The translations under genes were made by a program, and so were the position numbers. A DNA stretch of 64,000 nucleotides, taken from the NCBI RefSeq assembly GCF_021278025.1, contig NZ_JAIBHJ010000003.1, forward strand, positions 156,887-220,886, written 5' to 3'. Shown one piece after another: positions 1 through 12,822 of the stretch. The DNA is from Motilimonas sp. E26 (GTDB lineage Bacteria; Pseudomonadota; Gammaproteobacteria; Enterobacterales; CBDFNC01). Position 1 is the first letter of the stretch. Each line of letters opens with the position of its first letter. Below the pieces are notes generated by a model. That model was not told the origin of the DNA and ran no database searches. It saw only the letters and a program-made list of their open reading frames with translations.

Positions 1-1326
1 CTGATTAAATCGAGCGCGCTTCCAACCACGGGATGGCATCACAGCGGTTGTTTCTTCTGCTATGTCAATTCCGGTGTAATCACCAAAGCCGAACTGTTTC
101 ATAAAGGCGCTGGTTTTATCAATCCCCACTTGGTAGATCAAGTCATAAAAAAAAGTATCGCAGCTTTGCTCAATGGCGTGATATACATCGACCCAGCCGT
201 GTCCCCAACGTTTCCAATCACGAAAACGCTTAGATGTGTTGGGAATTTGCCATGAGCCGGGATCCCAAATTTTGGTTTGTGGTGTGATGGTGCCTTCATT
301 TAAACCCAACAATGACATTTGCATTTTGATGGTCGAGGCAGGTGGGTAGCGACCTTGAGTGGCGCGATTAATTAATGGCCGGCTAAAAGAATGCAGCAGT
401 TCATTATAGTTTTTACTGCTGATACCATGTACAAATAAATTGGGGTCATAACTTGGGCTTGATACCATGGCGAGCACGCCACCATCTTTAGCGTCGATCA
501 TCACCACTGAGCCGCGACGACCATCAAGCAGTTTTTGTGCTTTGCGCTGCATGGCCAAATCAATATTAAGATAAATATCTTTGCCCGGCTCTGGTGGCAC
601 AAATTTCAACACGCGGATGATTTTGCCGCGGTTATTCACTTCCACTTCTTGATAACCCGGCACGCCATGAAGCATTTCTTCATAGTAACGCTCTACGCCT
701 TGTTTTCCTATGTCTCTGGTTGCTGCATAGGTTGCTGTTTTTCCTTCTTTTTCTAGGCGGATTACGTCTTTATCATTGATCTTTCCAACGTAACCTAAGG
801 TGTGTGTCAAAGTATCGCCGTGAGGGTAGTAACGCTTTAAGTAAGCTTCAATATTGACGCCATGATATTTATGCTGATTGACACTGAACAAAGCAGCTTG
901 CTCGGTGGTTAGACGGTTCACCAATGCGACCGGCTTGAAGCGGCGTTGGCGTTTTTTTTGTTTGTAAAAATTATCAATATCATCCTGATCTAGCCCGAGT
1001 AGTTCAGCGAGTTCAGTGACGGTTTTATCCAGGTCATCTATTTTTTCGATGGTAATTTCTAAACTGAAGATCGGCCGATTTTCTGCTAATAAGACGCCAT
1101 TTCGATCGTATATCAGACCACGGTTTGGCGCGACAGGCAGTACATTAATGCGGTTATCATTAGAGCGAGTTTTATAAACCTGAAATGATTCTACTTGTAA
1201 GTAATAAAGGTTTAGAAAAAGAACTGAAATCAATGCCAACACAAATACAATACTGACCACAACGCGACGGACAAATAGAGCTGATTCGGCACTATGATCT
1301 CGCATCGCTATGTTGGATTGATTCAT
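1..1326 (-). CDS. mrdA: Penicillin-binding protein 2 (peptidoglycan transpeptidase), C-terminus cut by window edge
   Basis: This gene encodes the elongation-specific class B transpeptidase that cross-links peptidoglycan with RodA in the rod complex. I translated it from an ATG at 1324-1326; 442 codons lie inside the window and roughly 190 C-terminal residues are missing. A short cytoplasmic tail and one membrane anchor (about residues 20-43) lead into a periplasmic PBP dimer domain with the motif APNRGLIYDRNG. The catalytic tetrad STIK places the nucleophile at about Ser331, as in E. coli PBP2, and a second motif SCD follows near residue 387. The stop of rlmH's upstream partner lies only 3 bp away, so mrdA is the downstream member of the rsfS-rlmH-mrdA transcript. 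Identification is firm; the KTG motif is outside the window. Confidence 0.96.
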   Translation of the reverse strand, partial: MNQSNIAMRDHSAESALFVRRVVVSIVFVLALISVLFLNLYYLQVESFQVYKTRSNDNRINVLPVAPNRGLIYDRNGVLLAENRPIFSLEITIEKIDDLDKTVTELAELLGLDQDDIDNFYKQKKRQRRFKPVALVNRLTTEQAALFSVNQHKYHGVNIEAYLKRYYPHGDTLTHTLGYVGKINDKDVIRLEKEGKTATYAATRDIGKQGVERYYEEMLHGVPGYQEVEVNNRGKIIRVLKFVPPEPGKDIYLNIDLAMQRKAQKLLDGRRGSVVMIDAKDGGVLAMVSSPSYDPNLFVHGISSKNYNELLHSFSRPLINRATQGRYPPASTIKMQMSLLGLNEGTITPQTKIWDPGSWQIPNTSKRFRDWKRWGHGWVDVYHAIEQSCDTFFYDLIYQVGIDKTSAFMKQFGFGDYTGIDIAEETTAVMPSRGWKRARFNQ

Positions 1327-1329
1327 CAA

Positions 1330-1800
1330 TTACTCTCTATGGTAGGGATGGTTAGTCGTCACGCTCCAAGCACGGTATAAAGACTCTGCAACGACCACCC
1401 TAACTAATGGGTGAGGGAGAGTTAATGGAGAAAGTGACCATTTTTGTTCGGAGGCGGCAATACAAGCTGGTGCAAGCCCTTCTGGCCCACCGATTAATAA
1501 GCTGACATCCCTGCCATCATGTTTCCATACTTCTAGTTGTTTGGCCAACATTGGGGTATCCCAAGGTTTGCCGGTTACTTCTAAAGTAACAATGCGATTG
1601 CTTTTGGGAATTGCGGCTAAAGTGAGCTCGCCCTCTTTATGTAAAATGCGCTTAATGTCGGCATTTTTACCTCTTTTCCCAGCGGCAATTTCAATCAGCT
1701 CTAGTGGCATATCATGAGGGAAACGGCGGGCATATTCTTGATAACCGCGTTCAACCCAGTCTGGCATTTTACTGCCTACGGCCACTAATTGGATTTTCAT
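1330..1800 (-). CDS. rlmH: 23S rRNA pseudouridine-1915 N3-methyltransferase RlmH
   Basis: RlmH is a SPOUT-class methyltransferase that methylates pseudouridine 1915 in helix 69 of 23S rRNA on assembled 70S ribosomes, using SAM. The 156-residue product begins MKIQLVAVG and contains the SAM-binding knot motif LLIGGPEGL at residues 101-109 and the family C-terminus NHPYHRE. I chose the ATG at 1798-1800 instead of a longer reading with nine extra residues, because this start gives the usual length of 155-156 and overlaps the rsfS stop by 4 bp. The rsfS-rlmH-mrdA order matches E. coli and suggests translational coupling. Confidence 0.97.
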   Translation of the reverse strand: MKIQLVAVGSKMPDWVERGYQEYARRFPHDMPLELIEIAAGKRGKNADIKRILHKEGELTLAAIPKSNRIVTLEVTGKPWDTPMLAKQLEVWKHDGRDVSLLIGGPEGLAPACIAASEQKWSLSPLTLPHPLVRVVVAESLYRAWSVTTNHPYHRE

Positions 1801-2135
1801 TCGTTGCTTTCGCTCGCTTCGCTCCACAGCTTTTCAAGCTGATAGAAATCACGGGTTTCATCTTGCATGACATGGACTACGATATCACCTAGGTCAACCA
1901 ACACCCACTCACCGGTATCTTGGCCTTCCATACCTAATGGCTTGTTGCCAGCACGTTTTGCTTCGGTATATAGATTTTCCGCAATCGAAATAACATGGCG
2001 TTTTGAGTTACCAGAGCATACTACCATGTAGTCTGTTAGGGTTGATTTACCTTGTACATCTAAAATCGTTAAATCACGACCTTTTAGGTCTTCAATTTTA
2101 TCAATAACGAATTGTCGTAACGCTTCTGCTTGCAA
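1797..2135 (-). CDS. rsfS: Ribosomal silencing factor RsfS
   Basis: RsfS (Iojap family) binds uL14 on the free 50S subunit and blocks subunit joining when nutrients are short. The 112-residue protein shows the family core: [19 protein letters not shown] near residues 21-39, a region around SKRHV, and the C-terminal [14 protein letters not shown] segment. The C-terminal tail of about ten residues is Ser/Glu-rich and a little longer than the E. coli protein (105 residues). The gene is translationally coupled to rlmH by a 4-bp overlap. Confidence 0.97.
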   Translation of the reverse strand: MQAEALRQFVIDKIEDLKGRDLTILDVQGKSTLTDYMVVCSGNSKRHVISIAENLYTEAKRAGNKPLGMEGQDTGEWVLVDLGDIVVHVMQDETRDFYQLEKLWSEASESNE

Positions 2136-2271
2136 TGGTATTTCCTCTCATTTATTTAAGGGCGGCATTCTAACATGATCATGCGAGGGGATTAAGCTTT
2201 CTATATTTAAATGGCAGCAAAATAGTGACCGATCATTGAACAGCAAGCCTAAGTGTGTCTAGGTGCACTGA

Positions 2272-2952
2272 CTAGCAATACAATTGGTTGTCTTCGATGT
2301 ACTGGATCACGCTATCAGGCAACAGGTATTTTATTGATTGTTGCTGTTGTCGTAACTGTCTAATTTTACTTGAACTTATATCTAACTGCGTCACTTGAGT
2401 AAAATAGAGTAAGCCATGTTTACGTTGATGGAGTTGGCTGATATCCGAGGTTTGCTTGGGCAAAATATGCTGTTGCAGTGACTCACTATATTGCTGCTGC
2501 CAGCCTGGGCGCTGACAAACAATTAAATGACAATAGTCGAGTAATTCCAACCAACGATGCCAAGTCGGTAGGTTAATAAACGAATCCATACCAATAATAA
2601 AGCACAGCGGGGTATTGGGGTTTGCTGCACGTAATGCAATTAAGGTGGCTACCGTATAGTTAGGCTGAGGCAGTGATAATTCAGTCATGTCTAAGCAAAG
2701 CGCGGGCATATCTGCGATGGCTGCTTGGATCATGTCACAACGCTGCTCGGTGCTGCTATAACCATGACTTTTATGAGGCGCCACATGATTGGGCATCAGC
2801 TTCACTTGTGCCAAGCCTAGTTGCTGTTGCAGTTCAAGGGCAGGGCGCAGGTGACCGAAGTGAATAGGGTTAAATGACCCCCCCATAATAGCAATCGGTG
2901 CTGTTAGTTGAGCGGTTGTTGCTGGGGGATTAATTGATAGCGGTAAGGTCAT
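2272..2952 (-). CDS. nadD: Nicotinate-mononucleotide adenylyltransferase NadD
   Basis: NadD transfers AMP from ATP to nicotinate mononucleotide, giving deamido-NAD in the common branch of NAD synthesis. The nucleotidylyltransferase signature GGSFNPIHFGH lies near residues 24-34 and the second motif SSSKIRQLR near the C-terminus. The frame is open to an ATG at 2985, but that start gives a long N-terminal extension; I prefer the ATG at 2950-2952 (226 residues), which has AAGGA about 15 bases upstream and overlaps holA by 23 bp. The start remains uncertain: homologues often begin only a few residues before the GGSF motif. The gene follows holA as in E. coli. Confidence 0.93.
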   Translation of the reverse strand: MTLPLSINPPATTAQLTAPIAIMGGSFNPIHFGHLRPALELQQQLGLAQVKLMPNHVAPHKSHGYSSTEQRCDMIQAAIADMPALCLDMTELSLPQPNYTVATLIALRAANPNTPLCFIIGMDSFINLPTWHRWLELLDYCHLIVCQRPGWQQQYSESLQQHILPKQTSDISQLHQRKHGLLYFTQVTQLDISSSKIRQLRQQQQSIKYLLPDSVIQYIEDNQLYC

Positions 2953-3958
2953 ATTGCTGTGCACTTTTTCCTTGAAATAAAACACAGATCATTTGCAATA
3001 TTGGCCAGCTGTTTTGGTCATATTGCGTTTTAATACTAAGCTCAAGCTGGCAACATAACCCTAGCATATGCTCTAGTTGTTGGCTGCTGAGGCGGTTTAG
3101 TGCTTGCTGGATCAGTGCTTGCTTGCTACTCCATACCCGGGCATTCTTCATTAGTTGCGCAAAGGGAACGCCGTTATTGAGTTGATACTGATAATCGAGC
3201 AGTTTTTTGATTTCGTTGTTGAGTGTGCCACTCAATAAAATAATGTCGGAGCCCTCTTCTTGTAGCTGCTGAAGCATGCGTTGAGCTCGATTTACCTTGC
3301 CCGCGAACAGTGTGTCTAGCCACTGAAAGATACCAAAATGCGTATGTCCGGTTATATTATTGGCAATGTCTTGCAAAGTAAGGGGCTGCTGGCCGAATTG
3401 CAGTGAGAGCTTTTCTATTTCTTGCGCACAAGCTAATAAATTGCCTTCAAAGTTGCGGCACATAAAGTTGACTATATCTTTATTGGCGCTGAGTCCTGCT
3501 TGAGTTAAGCGACGATACATCCATTGCGGGAAATGTTTACTATCAGGATGATTAGTGGGGACATTGATTCCTGCGCCATCCATTGCGACAAACCACTTTG
3601 CTTTCATTTGTTGCAAGCTGAGCTTATTGCCATGAATAATAAAGATGGTATCTGGGTTGTTCAGTTGCGCGAGCTCAAGTAATGCATCAGTGATGGTTTT
3701 GTCGGTTTTATCTAGCTCGATACTGATCAATTGCTGGTTGGAAAACAATGACATCGCACTAGCACAATCAAATACTTGGTCCCAATTTAGCCCCCCTTCG
3801 GTGCTAAATTGGTGATGCTCAACAAATCCTGCTTGCGCGGCGACTTGTTGAATTGCCTTTAAGGCTTCAAGGCGGATAAGGTGTTCATCACCAAAGACTA
3901 AATAATAGCCCTTTAGTTTTTTTAAATGTTGGCCAAGTGCTTCAGGGTAAACCCTCAC
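2930..3958 (-). CDS. holA: DNA polymerase III delta subunit HolA
   Basis: HolA is the delta subunit of the clamp-loader complex; it opens the beta sliding clamp. The product is 342 residues, matching the E. coli subunit (343). Recognisable features are the N-terminal YYLVFGDEHLIRLEAL segment, the central NDPDTIFII-like strand (NNPDTIFIIHG) and the C-terminal collar domain rich in Leu and Gln. The start is a GTG that directly abuts the lptE stop codon (TAA then GTG), so translation is probably coupled to lptE. Order lptE-holA-nadD is the standard enterobacterial one. Confidence 0.95.
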   Translation of the reverse strand: MRVYPEALGQHLKKLKGYYLVFGDEHLIRLEALKAIQQVAAQAGFVEHHQFSTEGGLNWDQVFDCASAMSLFSNQQLISIELDKTDKTITDALLELAQLNNPDTIFIIHGNKLSLQQMKAKWFVAMDGAGINVPTNHPDSKHFPQWMYRRLTQAGLSANKDIVNFMCRNFEGNLLACAQEIEKLSLQFGQQPLTLQDIANNITGHTHFGIFQWLDTLFAGKVNRAQRMLQQLQEEGSDIILLSGTLNNEIKKLLDYQYQLNNGVPFAQLMKNARVWSSKQALIQQALNRLSSQQLEHMLGLCCQLELSIKTQYDQNSWPILQMICVLFQGKSAQQYDLTAIN

Positions 3959-4450
3959 TTAGGGCTCCAGAGTGGTTAAGCGGCGAACAATACGCTGCGC
4001 TGCTGTTTCTCGCATTTCACTTAGCATTAACTCGGCTTCACGCGATGAAGCTAAGGCTTGTTCTGGGTTTTCCAAAAAATCACGATGAATATTAATGGTG
4101 AAACTGAGTGGCTCTTTGTTAGGGCGCACTATTTGATATTGCAGTGAATAGCCCAGTTCATATTCAGCGCTTTGGGCATTGTCGTATAAAGAAATAGTGC
4201 GTCGACTTTGTTGCTCACCGCCGACGCGCAATTGATACATTTGTTCGTCAGGCTGGCTTAAAATGTCGATATTGGCAAACCTAAGCTGCTGTTCTATTTC
4301 TCGGGTTAATTGCCCATAAGGATCGGGTGTAGATAAATACACACTATTAATATCGGCGCGAGAAATAACCTGGCCTTTGGGGGTAAACCCGCAGGCGCTA
4401 ACTAAGATAAGTGTGGCTAGCGCGAGGCTAGCCTTTTTTAATATCGACAT
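3959..4450 (-). CDS. lptE: LPS-assembly lipoprotein LptE
   Basis: LptE is the outer-membrane lipoprotein that plugs and helps fold LptD, the LPS translocon. The 163-residue precursor has a lipoprotein signal peptide of about 19 residues ending in the lipobox LVSAC, so Cys20 would be lipidated. The mature part begins CGFTPKG, close to the CGFHLRG of E. coli LptE, and the position between leuS and holA is the conserved one. Sequence similarity in this family is low, so context carries much of the weight. Confidence 0.93.
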   Translation of the reverse strand: MSILKKASLALATLILVSACGFTPKGQVISRADINSVYLSTPDPYGQLTREIEQQLRFANIDILSQPDEQMYQLRVGGEQQSRRTISLYDNAQSAEYELGYSLQYQIVRPNKEPLSFTINIHRDFLENPEQALASSREAELMLSEMRETAAQRIVRRLTTLEP

Positions 4451-4464
4451 TGAGCCTCAACTAA

Positions 4465-7071
<2,607 letters not shown>

Positions 7072-7181
7072 TTAAAATTTATCGGCATAGGATACAGTAG
7101 CAAGGGCAAGGCAACAATAAGGGAGTACGCTGAGCTTGAGTTTATTGGTTAAAAATAGCAAAGAGGGGCATGGAAAAGTGG

Positions 7182-7217
7182 GCTCAGCCAAAAAGGCTTG
7201 TGACCTTTTGGCTGAAG
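7182..7217 (-). terminator. Hairpin just downstream of lnt, possible transcript end
   Basis: A stem with arms TCAGCCAAAAAGG and CCTTTTGGCTGA (one extra A in one arm) and a short loop lies 11 bp after the lnt stop, in the 183-bp gap before leuS. No clear U tract follows on the minus strand, so it may be an mRNA-stabilising hairpin and not an intrinsic terminator. Confidence 0.4.
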
Positions 7218-7227
7218 TGAGGTTGAA

Positions 7228-8754
7228 TTATCCGCTAATTTTCCGCTCAATACGAAAATGACGCCAAATACATAAGCTGAATATACTGCAGACCCAAACA
7301 ATAAGTGGCCATGAACCAAAACGGCCATATGGGGTTTGACCGGTCATGGGCACCACATCTTGCGTGATCACTTGGGTTTTAAACTGCTCAGCACGCGAGG
7401 TAATGTTGCCATGATGATCGATAAAGGCGGTGATGCCGGTATTGGTTGCGCGCAACACTGGACGGCCAAATTCTAAGGCGCGCATTTGGGCTATTTCTAA
7501 ATGCTGATGTGGGCCATTTGAGTCGCCAAACCAAGCATCATTGCTCACGGTTAAAATCATACTGGTATCGTCGAGAATGTTTTGCCTAAGTTGCTCAGAG
7601 TACGCTATCTCATAGCAAATTGCGGGGGCAATCTTATTCTTTTTAGTTAATAAATTGCTTTGCACATAGTCGCCACGATTGAACGATGACATAGGTAAAT
7701 CAAAGTAGGGGGCTAGTGGGCGCAGCCAATCTTCAAACGGCACAAACTCGCCAATAGGCAGTAAGTGATGTTTGGCATAGCGGTTAGTATGGTCTGGCTC
7801 ATAATCGTGCTCTAGGGGCGTATCACCTAACGCGATTAAGGTATTATAGTAAGTTTTTTCCGTCTTACGGTATTCGATAATTCCAGTAATTAAGCTGGTG
7901 CCTCGGTCATTCATGTCTTGGTTGAGTCTAACTAAGAAGGGCTCAACGTTAAGTTCAAGAGCGGCAATCGCAGATTCAGGCCAAATAATTAAGTCGAGCT
8001 CCTCTTGGATCTGGCTTAGCTCGTAGTAAAGCTTTAACGAAGGCCACAGTTGCTCGTCTTGCCACTTTAAGTTTTGGTCGATATTGCCTTGCACTAATGC
8101 CACTTTCGCGACGGGTAAAGGCTGCGTGAAGGTTTGGTTGTTCAAATAACCGCCAGCCGTGAATAGTGCGACAATTAAGCTTGCTGGCCAAAGCCAAGTT
8201 TTACTCTTGATGGCAATTACCAAAGAGCCACAAATTAATAAGATTGCGAGGGTGATGCCTTGTACACCAAAAATGGGCGCAAAGCCTGCTAGCGGCGAAT
8301 CAATTTGGCTATATCCCAACCAAAGCCAAGGAAAACCAGTCATAAAGTGGCCGCGAAGCCAATCAAAAATGAGCCAAGTGACCGGCATTAATAGCCAATA
8401 CTGCCATTTTAAAGAGACTTTAAAGCGTTGCGCGACATAGCCGGTGAGCAAGGTAAATATGGCGAGATAGGCACAAAGCAGGGCCATTAGTGCCCAAGTA
8501 GCCACTGCTGGCATGCCGCCAAATAAATCCATACTGACGTGGATCCAAGTGATACCAAAGGCATACATGCCCATGGCATAGCTGAAACCCAGTTTTGCCG
8601 CCATTTTTGCGCTGCGGCCATCAATAAGGAATAAAAAGCCCGTTAAACTGACAAAAACAACAGGCCATAGGGAATAGGGGGCGAATGCAAGGGGAGCGAT
8701 ACTACCTAGCAGAAAGGCGCATAGGTATTGAAGCCAAGGATTGGATTTGTTCAC
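7228..8754 (-). CDS. lnt: Apolipoprotein N-acyltransferase Lnt
   Basis: Lnt transfers the third acyl chain from a phospholipid to the N-terminal cysteine of diacylated lipoproteins at the inner membrane. The 508-residue protein has about six hydrophobic helices in residues 10-220, followed by a nitrilase-like periplasmic domain and a final membrane helix. The catalytic Glu is in IIWPESAIAA, the Lys in the KHHLLPIGEFVPFE region and the nucleophilic Cys in APAICYEIAY. The start is a GTG with no strong ribosome-binding site. The gene is downstream of corC in the usual miaB-phoH-ybeY-corC-lnt order. Confidence 0.97.
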   Translation of the reverse strand: MNKSNPWLQYLCAFLLGSIAPLAFAPYSLWPVVFVSLTGFLFLIDGRSAKMAAKLGFSYAMGMYAFGITWIHVSMDLFGGMPAVATWALMALLCAYLAIFTLLTGYVAQRFKVSLKWQYWLLMPVTWLIFDWLRGHFMTGFPWLWLGYSQIDSPLAGFAPIFGVQGITLAILLICGSLVIAIKSKTWLWPASLIVALFTAGGYLNNQTFTQPLPVAKVALVQGNIDQNLKWQDEQLWPSLKLYYELSQIQEELDLIIWPESAIAALELNVEPFLVRLNQDMNDRGTSLITGIIEYRKTEKTYYNTLIALGDTPLEHDYEPDHTNRYAKHHLLPIGEFVPFEDWLRPLAPYFDLPMSSFNRGDYVQSNLLTKKNKIAPAICYEIAYSEQLRQNILDDTSMILTVSNDAWFGDSNGPHQHLEIAQMRALEFGRPVLRATNTGITAFIDHHGNITSRAEQFKTQVITQDVVPMTGQTPYGRFGSWPLIVWVCSIFSLCIWRHFRIERKISG

Positions 8755-8802
8755 GTTTATTGTTCACTTAAAAAATGGCTACCTAAGTAGCCATAGCAAA
8801 GG

Positions 8803-9684
8803 TTATTCTGACTCAGCTAAGGACTCTGACACTTCCTCGGGTAATTTTACTTGCAGCTGGATCAAACGACGTTTATCAGCACTTACGACTTTAAAAGTAA
8901 AACCATCAATTTCAATGCTTTCACCTCGAGCAGGTAAGTGACCAAAAGCATGCATGACCATGCCACCGATAGTATCTTGCTCATCATCGGCAAACTTAAC
9001 TTTAAACTGATCGTTAAAGTCTTCAATTGGCGTCAATGCGCGCACCGAATAATGACGTTTGCTAATTTTACGAATATCGGCTTGGTTATCGTCTTCAGCA
9101 TCGGTTTCATCTTCAATTTCACCGACTATCAGTTCTAAAATATCTTCAATCGTGACTAAACCTGACACGCCGCCATATTCATCTACCACGATAGCCATGT
9201 GGTAACGTTCGGAACGGAATTCTTTCAGTAATTTATCAAGGCGTTTGCTTTCAGGTACTACCACGGCAGGGCGTAAAATTTGCGCTAAAGAAAAGTCTTC
9301 ATGTTGTTTAGCAAAGCCGTAACTGATCAAATCTTTGGCGAGCATAATGCCTTCGATATGATCTTTATCTTCATTGATAACGGGAAAGCGCGAGTGGGCG
9401 GATTCAATAACGATGGGTAAAAAAGATTCTACGGTCTGGCTCTTTTCTATGGTGACCATCTGGGAGCGAGGGATCATGATATCCCTTACGCGCATTTTTG
9501 ATACGTCTAAAACCCCTTCGATCATTTCAGCAGTATTTTGATCTATTAAGTCACGTTGGTTAGCATCTTGGATCACACCAACAAGATCTTCCTGACTCTT
9601 CGGCTCTGCTTGGAACAGCTGACTGAATTTAGTTAACCAGCTCTTTTTAGCAGAACCGTTGGGCTGGGGAATATCGTCACTCAT
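8803..9684 (-). CDS. corC: CorC/YbeX family CBS-domain protein
   Basis: This 293-residue cytosolic protein has the CorC layout: a short N-terminal part, two CBS domains (about residues 65-195, with [14 protein letters not shown] and the strand [19 protein letters not shown]) and a C-terminal CorC_HlyC domain (about 205-285). CorC has been linked to Mg2+/Co2+ efflux in Salmonella and YbeX to ribosome and heat-shock physiology in E. coli; the molecular role is not settled. There are no membrane segments, unlike larger CNNM-type relatives. It sits 2 bp after ybeY and 48 bp before lnt. Confidence 0.94.
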   Translation of the reverse strand: MSDDIPQPNGSAKKSWLTKFSQLFQAEPKSQEDLVGVIQDANQRDLIDQNTAEMIEGVLDVSKMRVRDIMIPRSQMVTIEKSQTVESFLPIVIESAHSRFPVINEDKDHIEGIMLAKDLISYGFAKQHEDFSLAQILRPAVVVPESKRLDKLLKEFRSERYHMAIVVDEYGGVSGLVTIEDILELIVGEIEDETDAEDDNQADIRKISKRHYSVRALTPIEDFNDQFKVKFADDEQDTIGGMVMHAFGHLPARGESIEIDGFTFKVVSADKRRLIQLQVKLPEEVSESLAESE

Positions 9685-9686
9685 GC

Positions 9687-10151
9687 TTATTTTTCTTCCT
9701 TTTCACTAATATAAGGGTCGATGAAACCGAGCTGCTGCATAATTTGGGTTTCTAACCCTTCCATTTCTTCGGCTTCATCATCTTCAATGTGGTCATAACC
9801 TAGCAAATGTAAACTGCCGTGAACAAGCATGTGCGCCCAATGGGCCATTAATGGCTTGTTTTGCTCTTGAGCTTCTTGTTCAACCACTTGCTTACACACT
9901 ACTAAATCTCCAAGTAAGGGTAATTCAATACCTGGAGGCGCTTCAAAGGGAAAAGATAACACGTTGGTCGGTTTGTCTTTTCCACGGTAGTCACAATTTA
10001 GGCGCTGACTTTCTTCGTTGTCAACAATTCTAACGGTAAGCTCTGCTTCATCTAACGATATGGTGGCATTTAGCCAAGTTTCAATGTCTGTAACACTTGG
10101 TAAGTGACTTTCGTCGTTACAGGCCAGTTGTAAATCAAGAATCACTGGCAT
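9687..10151 (-). CDS. ybeY: Endoribonuclease / rRNA maturation factor YbeY
   Basis: YbeY is a zinc metalloprotein needed for 16S rRNA 3'-end maturation and 70S quality control. The signature [11 protein letters not shown], which carries the three metal-binding His residues, is near residues 113-123 of 154, and the conserved region [11 protein letters not shown] precedes it. The gene overlaps the 3' end of the phoH-like gene by 17 bp, which suggests coupled translation. Length matches E. coli YbeY (155). Confidence 0.97.
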   Translation of the reverse strand: MPVILDLQLACNDESHLPSVTDIETWLNATISLDEAELTVRIVDNEESQRLNCDYRGKDKPTNVLSFPFEAPPGIELPLLGDLVVCKQVVEQEAQEQNKPLMAHWAHMLVHGSLHLLGYDHIEDDEAEEMEGLETQIMQQLGFIDPYISEKEEK

Positions 10152-11196
10152 TTTTTGCCTCGGCTCTGGCTGCTTCGCGTTTACGTTTCAGTGCTAACTC
10201 TTGCGCTTGCTCATGCTGCTCAAATGCTTCATAAGCCTGCACGATTCTTGCGACAACAGGATGACGTACCACATCTTCAGCTTGGAAAAAACTAAAGCCG
10301 ATTTCTTCTACGTTAGGAAGAACTTCAATGGCGTGGCGCAGGCCTGATTTAACATGGCGCGGTAAATCCACTTGCGTGATGTCACCAGTCACCACCGCTT
10401 TGGTATTAAAGCCAATACGGGTTAAGAACATTTTCATTTGTTCTACGGTGGTATTTTGGCTTTCATCTAAAATGACGAAGGCATCATTGAGGGTACGACC
10501 ACGCATGTAAGCGAGTGGGGCGATTTCAATCACGTTACGTTCAATTAAACGCTCTACTTTTTCAAAACCGAGCATTTCAAATAGTGCGTCATATAAAGGG
10601 CGCAAGTAGGGATCGACCTTTTGTGATAAATCGCCAGGTAAAAAGCCCAATTTTTCACCCGCCTCGACTGCTGGACGAGTAAGCAGTATGCGGCGTACTT
10701 CTTGGCGCTCTAGCGCGTCCACCGCACAAGCAACGGCAAGGTAGGTTTTACCGGTGCCCGCAGGACCAATACCAAAACTAATGTCATTAGTTAAAATATT
10801 TGTGACATAGTTAGTTTGGTTTTCACCACGTGGCTTAACCACACCACGTTTAGTTTTGATATTAATGGTTTTATGAAAAGACGCTTGTTCGTGAGCGCCT
10901 TGCTCTAACACTTTTGACTCTTGAATTGCTAGGTGCACTTGATCCGGCAGGATATCGGCGGCTTTGCCTTTTACTGGCTGAGTCTCGATATATAGTTGCT
11001 TGACGATAGTGCGGGCAGCATTAGCATTTAGCGCTTTACCCACGACTTTAAAGTCGTGGTTGCGATAAGTGATTTCCACCCCTAAGCGACGCTCTATTTG
11101 TTTAATGTTGTCATCAAATGGGCCGCAAAGGTTAGCGAGTCGCTCAGGATCAGCCGGGGCTAAGGCAAATTCAATTTTTTCTAGTGTTGTGCTCAA
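10135..11196 (-). CDS. ybeZ: PhoH-like ATPase YbeZ
   Basis: YbeZ is a PhoH-family P-loop ATPase, predicted to work with YbeY on rRNA and stress responses. The Walker A motif [11 protein letters not shown] lies in the middle of the protein, followed by the PhoH signature [19 protein letters not shown] and a Walker B-like FVILDESQN. The frame is open upstream to an ATG at 11232, but that part overlaps miaB and has no family similarity. I chose a TTG at 11194-11196 (353 residues) because AGAGAG precedes it at good spacing and the protein then starts [19 protein letters not shown], like other family members. Confidence 0.93.
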   Translation of the reverse strand: MSTTLEKIEFALAPADPERLANLCGPFDDNIKQIERRLGVEITYRNHDFKVVGKALNANAARTIVKQLYIETQPVKGKAADILPDQVHLAIQESKVLEQGAHEQASFHKTINIKTKRGVVKPRGENQTNYVTNILTNDISFGIGPAGTGKTYLAVACAVDALERQEVRRILLTRPAVEAGEKLGFLPGDLSQKVDPYLRPLYDALFEMLGFEKVERLIERNVIEIAPLAYMRGRTLNDAFVILDESQNTTVEQMKMFLTRIGFNTKAVVTGDITQVDLPRHVKSGLRHAIEVLPNVEEIGFSFFQAEDVVRHPVVARIVQAYEAFEQHEQAQELALKRKREAARAEAKNASDS

Positions 11197-11206
11197 TATT
11201 AACTCT

Positions 11207-12640
11207 CTAATTTGGTGTAAAAGAACCCACACCTAAATGGTCTGTATGGTTTGGGTTTTTACGAATAATGTCAGCAGGGCGAATTGATTCACGAAGGTTC
11301 ATTTCGTCTTCACCGCGAATAAACTCACCGCGTAATGAGTTAGCGTATACGTCGACGATGTTGACATCAACAAATTGACCGATGAACTTGTGCGACGCTT
11401 CAAAGTTAACCACACGGTTGTTCTCAGTACGACCACGTAGCTCTAATGGATTCTTTTTCGATGGCCCTTCAACTAAAATACGTTGTGTGGTGTTTAGCAT
11501 TTGACGGCTGATCTGCATCGCTTGTTGGTTGATGCGATCTTGCAAAATATACAGACGCTGTTTTTTCTCATCTTCTGACACATCATCAGGTAAGTCGGCG
11601 GCTGGGGTACCGGGACGAGCGCTGTAAATAAAGCTAAAGCTGTGATCAAAGTTTACATCGCTAATCAGCTTCATGGTTTGCTCAAAGTCTTCTTGAGTTT
11701 CGCCTGGGAAGCCAATGATGAAGTCAGAGCTGATGGTGATATCTGGGCGCGCTTTGCGCAATTTGCGAATAGTCGATTTGTACTCGATAGCGGTATGGCC
11801 ACGCTTCATCAAATTTAAGATACGGTCGGCGCCACTTTGCACAGGTAGATGTAAAAAGCTGACGACCTCAGGGGTGTCGGCATACACTTCTACGATATCA
11901 TCAGTGAACTCAATGGGATGACTGGTGGTGTAACGAATGCGATCAATGCCGTCAATAGCGGCCACGTAACGCAGTAATTCTGCAAAGCTACAAATTTGGT
12001 CATCAAAGGTGGCGCCGCGATACGCGTTTACGTTTTGACCGAGTAAGTTGACTTCACGCACGCCTTGTTCGGCTAATTGCGCGATTTCGTACAGTACGTC
12101 ATCAAGAGGACGACTGACTTCTTCACCGCGGGTGTAAGGCACCACGCAGAAAGTACAGTATTTCGAGCAGCCTTCCATAATTGAAACAAATGCGCTGGCC
12201 CCTTCCGCTCTCGGCTCGGGTAAACGGTCAAACTTTTCAATTTCAGGAAAAGAAACATCCACCACCGAGGAGTTGTCTTCGGTTTGCACTTTCTTAATCA
12301 TTTCTGGTAGGCGATGTAAGGTCTGTGGACCAAATACGATGTCTACGTATGGCGCACGCTCACGGATGGCTTTACCTTCTTGCGAGGCGACACAACCACC
12401 AACACCAATTACTAAGCCTGGTTTTGCTTCTTTCAGGTTTTTCCAGCGACCAAGTTGATGAAATACTTTTTCTTGGGCTTTTTCACGAATTGAGCAGGTA
12501 TTGAGTAGCAATACATCCGCCTCTTCAGGCTCTTCCGTTAAGGTGTAACCATGGGTGGCGTCTAAGAGATCTGCCATTTTTGATGAATCATATTCATTCA
12601 TCTGACAGCCCCAAGTTTTTATATGAAGTTTTTTGCTCAT
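11207..12640 (-). CDS. miaB: tRNA-2-methylthio-N6-dimethylallyladenosine synthase MiaB
   Basis: MiaB is a radical-SAM methylthiotransferase that adds the 2-methylthio group to i6A37 of tRNAs reading UNN codons. The N-terminal MTTase domain starts [16 protein letters not shown] with its cluster-binding cysteines, the radical-SAM motif is [15 protein letters not shown] near residue 160, and a C-terminal TRAM domain spans roughly 375-440. I chose the ATG at 12638-12640 (477 residues) over one 15 codons upstream because the family starts right before [11 protein letters not shown]. It is divergent from ubiF, as in E. coli. Confidence 0.97.
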   Translation of the reverse strand: MSKKLHIKTWGCQMNEYDSSKMADLLDATHGYTLTEEPEEADVLLLNTCSIREKAQEKVFHQLGRWKNLKEAKPGLVIGVGGCVASQEGKAIRERAPYVDIVFGPQTLHRLPEMIKKVQTEDNSSVVDVSFPEIEKFDRLPEPRAEGASAFVSIMEGCSKYCTFCVVPYTRGEEVSRPLDDVLYEIAQLAEQGVREVNLLGQNVNAYRGATFDDQICSFAELLRYVAAIDGIDRIRYTTSHPIEFTDDIVEVYADTPEVVSFLHLPVQSGADRILNLMKRGHTAIEYKSTIRKLRKARPDITISSDFIIGFPGETQEDFEQTMKLISDVNFDHSFSFIYSARPGTPAADLPDDVSEDEKKQRLYILQDRINQQAMQISRQMLNTTQRILVEGPSKKNPLELRGRTENNRVVNFEASHKFIGQFVDVNIVDVYANSLRGEFIRGEDEMNLRESIRPADIIRKNPNHTDHLGVGSFTPN

Positions 12641-12822
12641 GTGCTGCAACTGCTCTATCAACTGGACAACTAAAAAAGAGGACACATTCTACTGATTTCG
12701 GTCTGGCCTTGCTAGCTGATAAGTGTAAAAAGTATGCAGGGCGATCTTACGCATTTATGCAAACGCTTATTTTCGTTAAGATAGCGCCAAATAATAAAGT
12801 TGAGACAGTGTCAGGGACAGTG

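Noticed and set aside
12580-12822. N-terminal extension of UbiF by 81 codons
   Set aside because: It overlaps the divergent miaB 5' end and precedes the FAD motif by more than the family allows.
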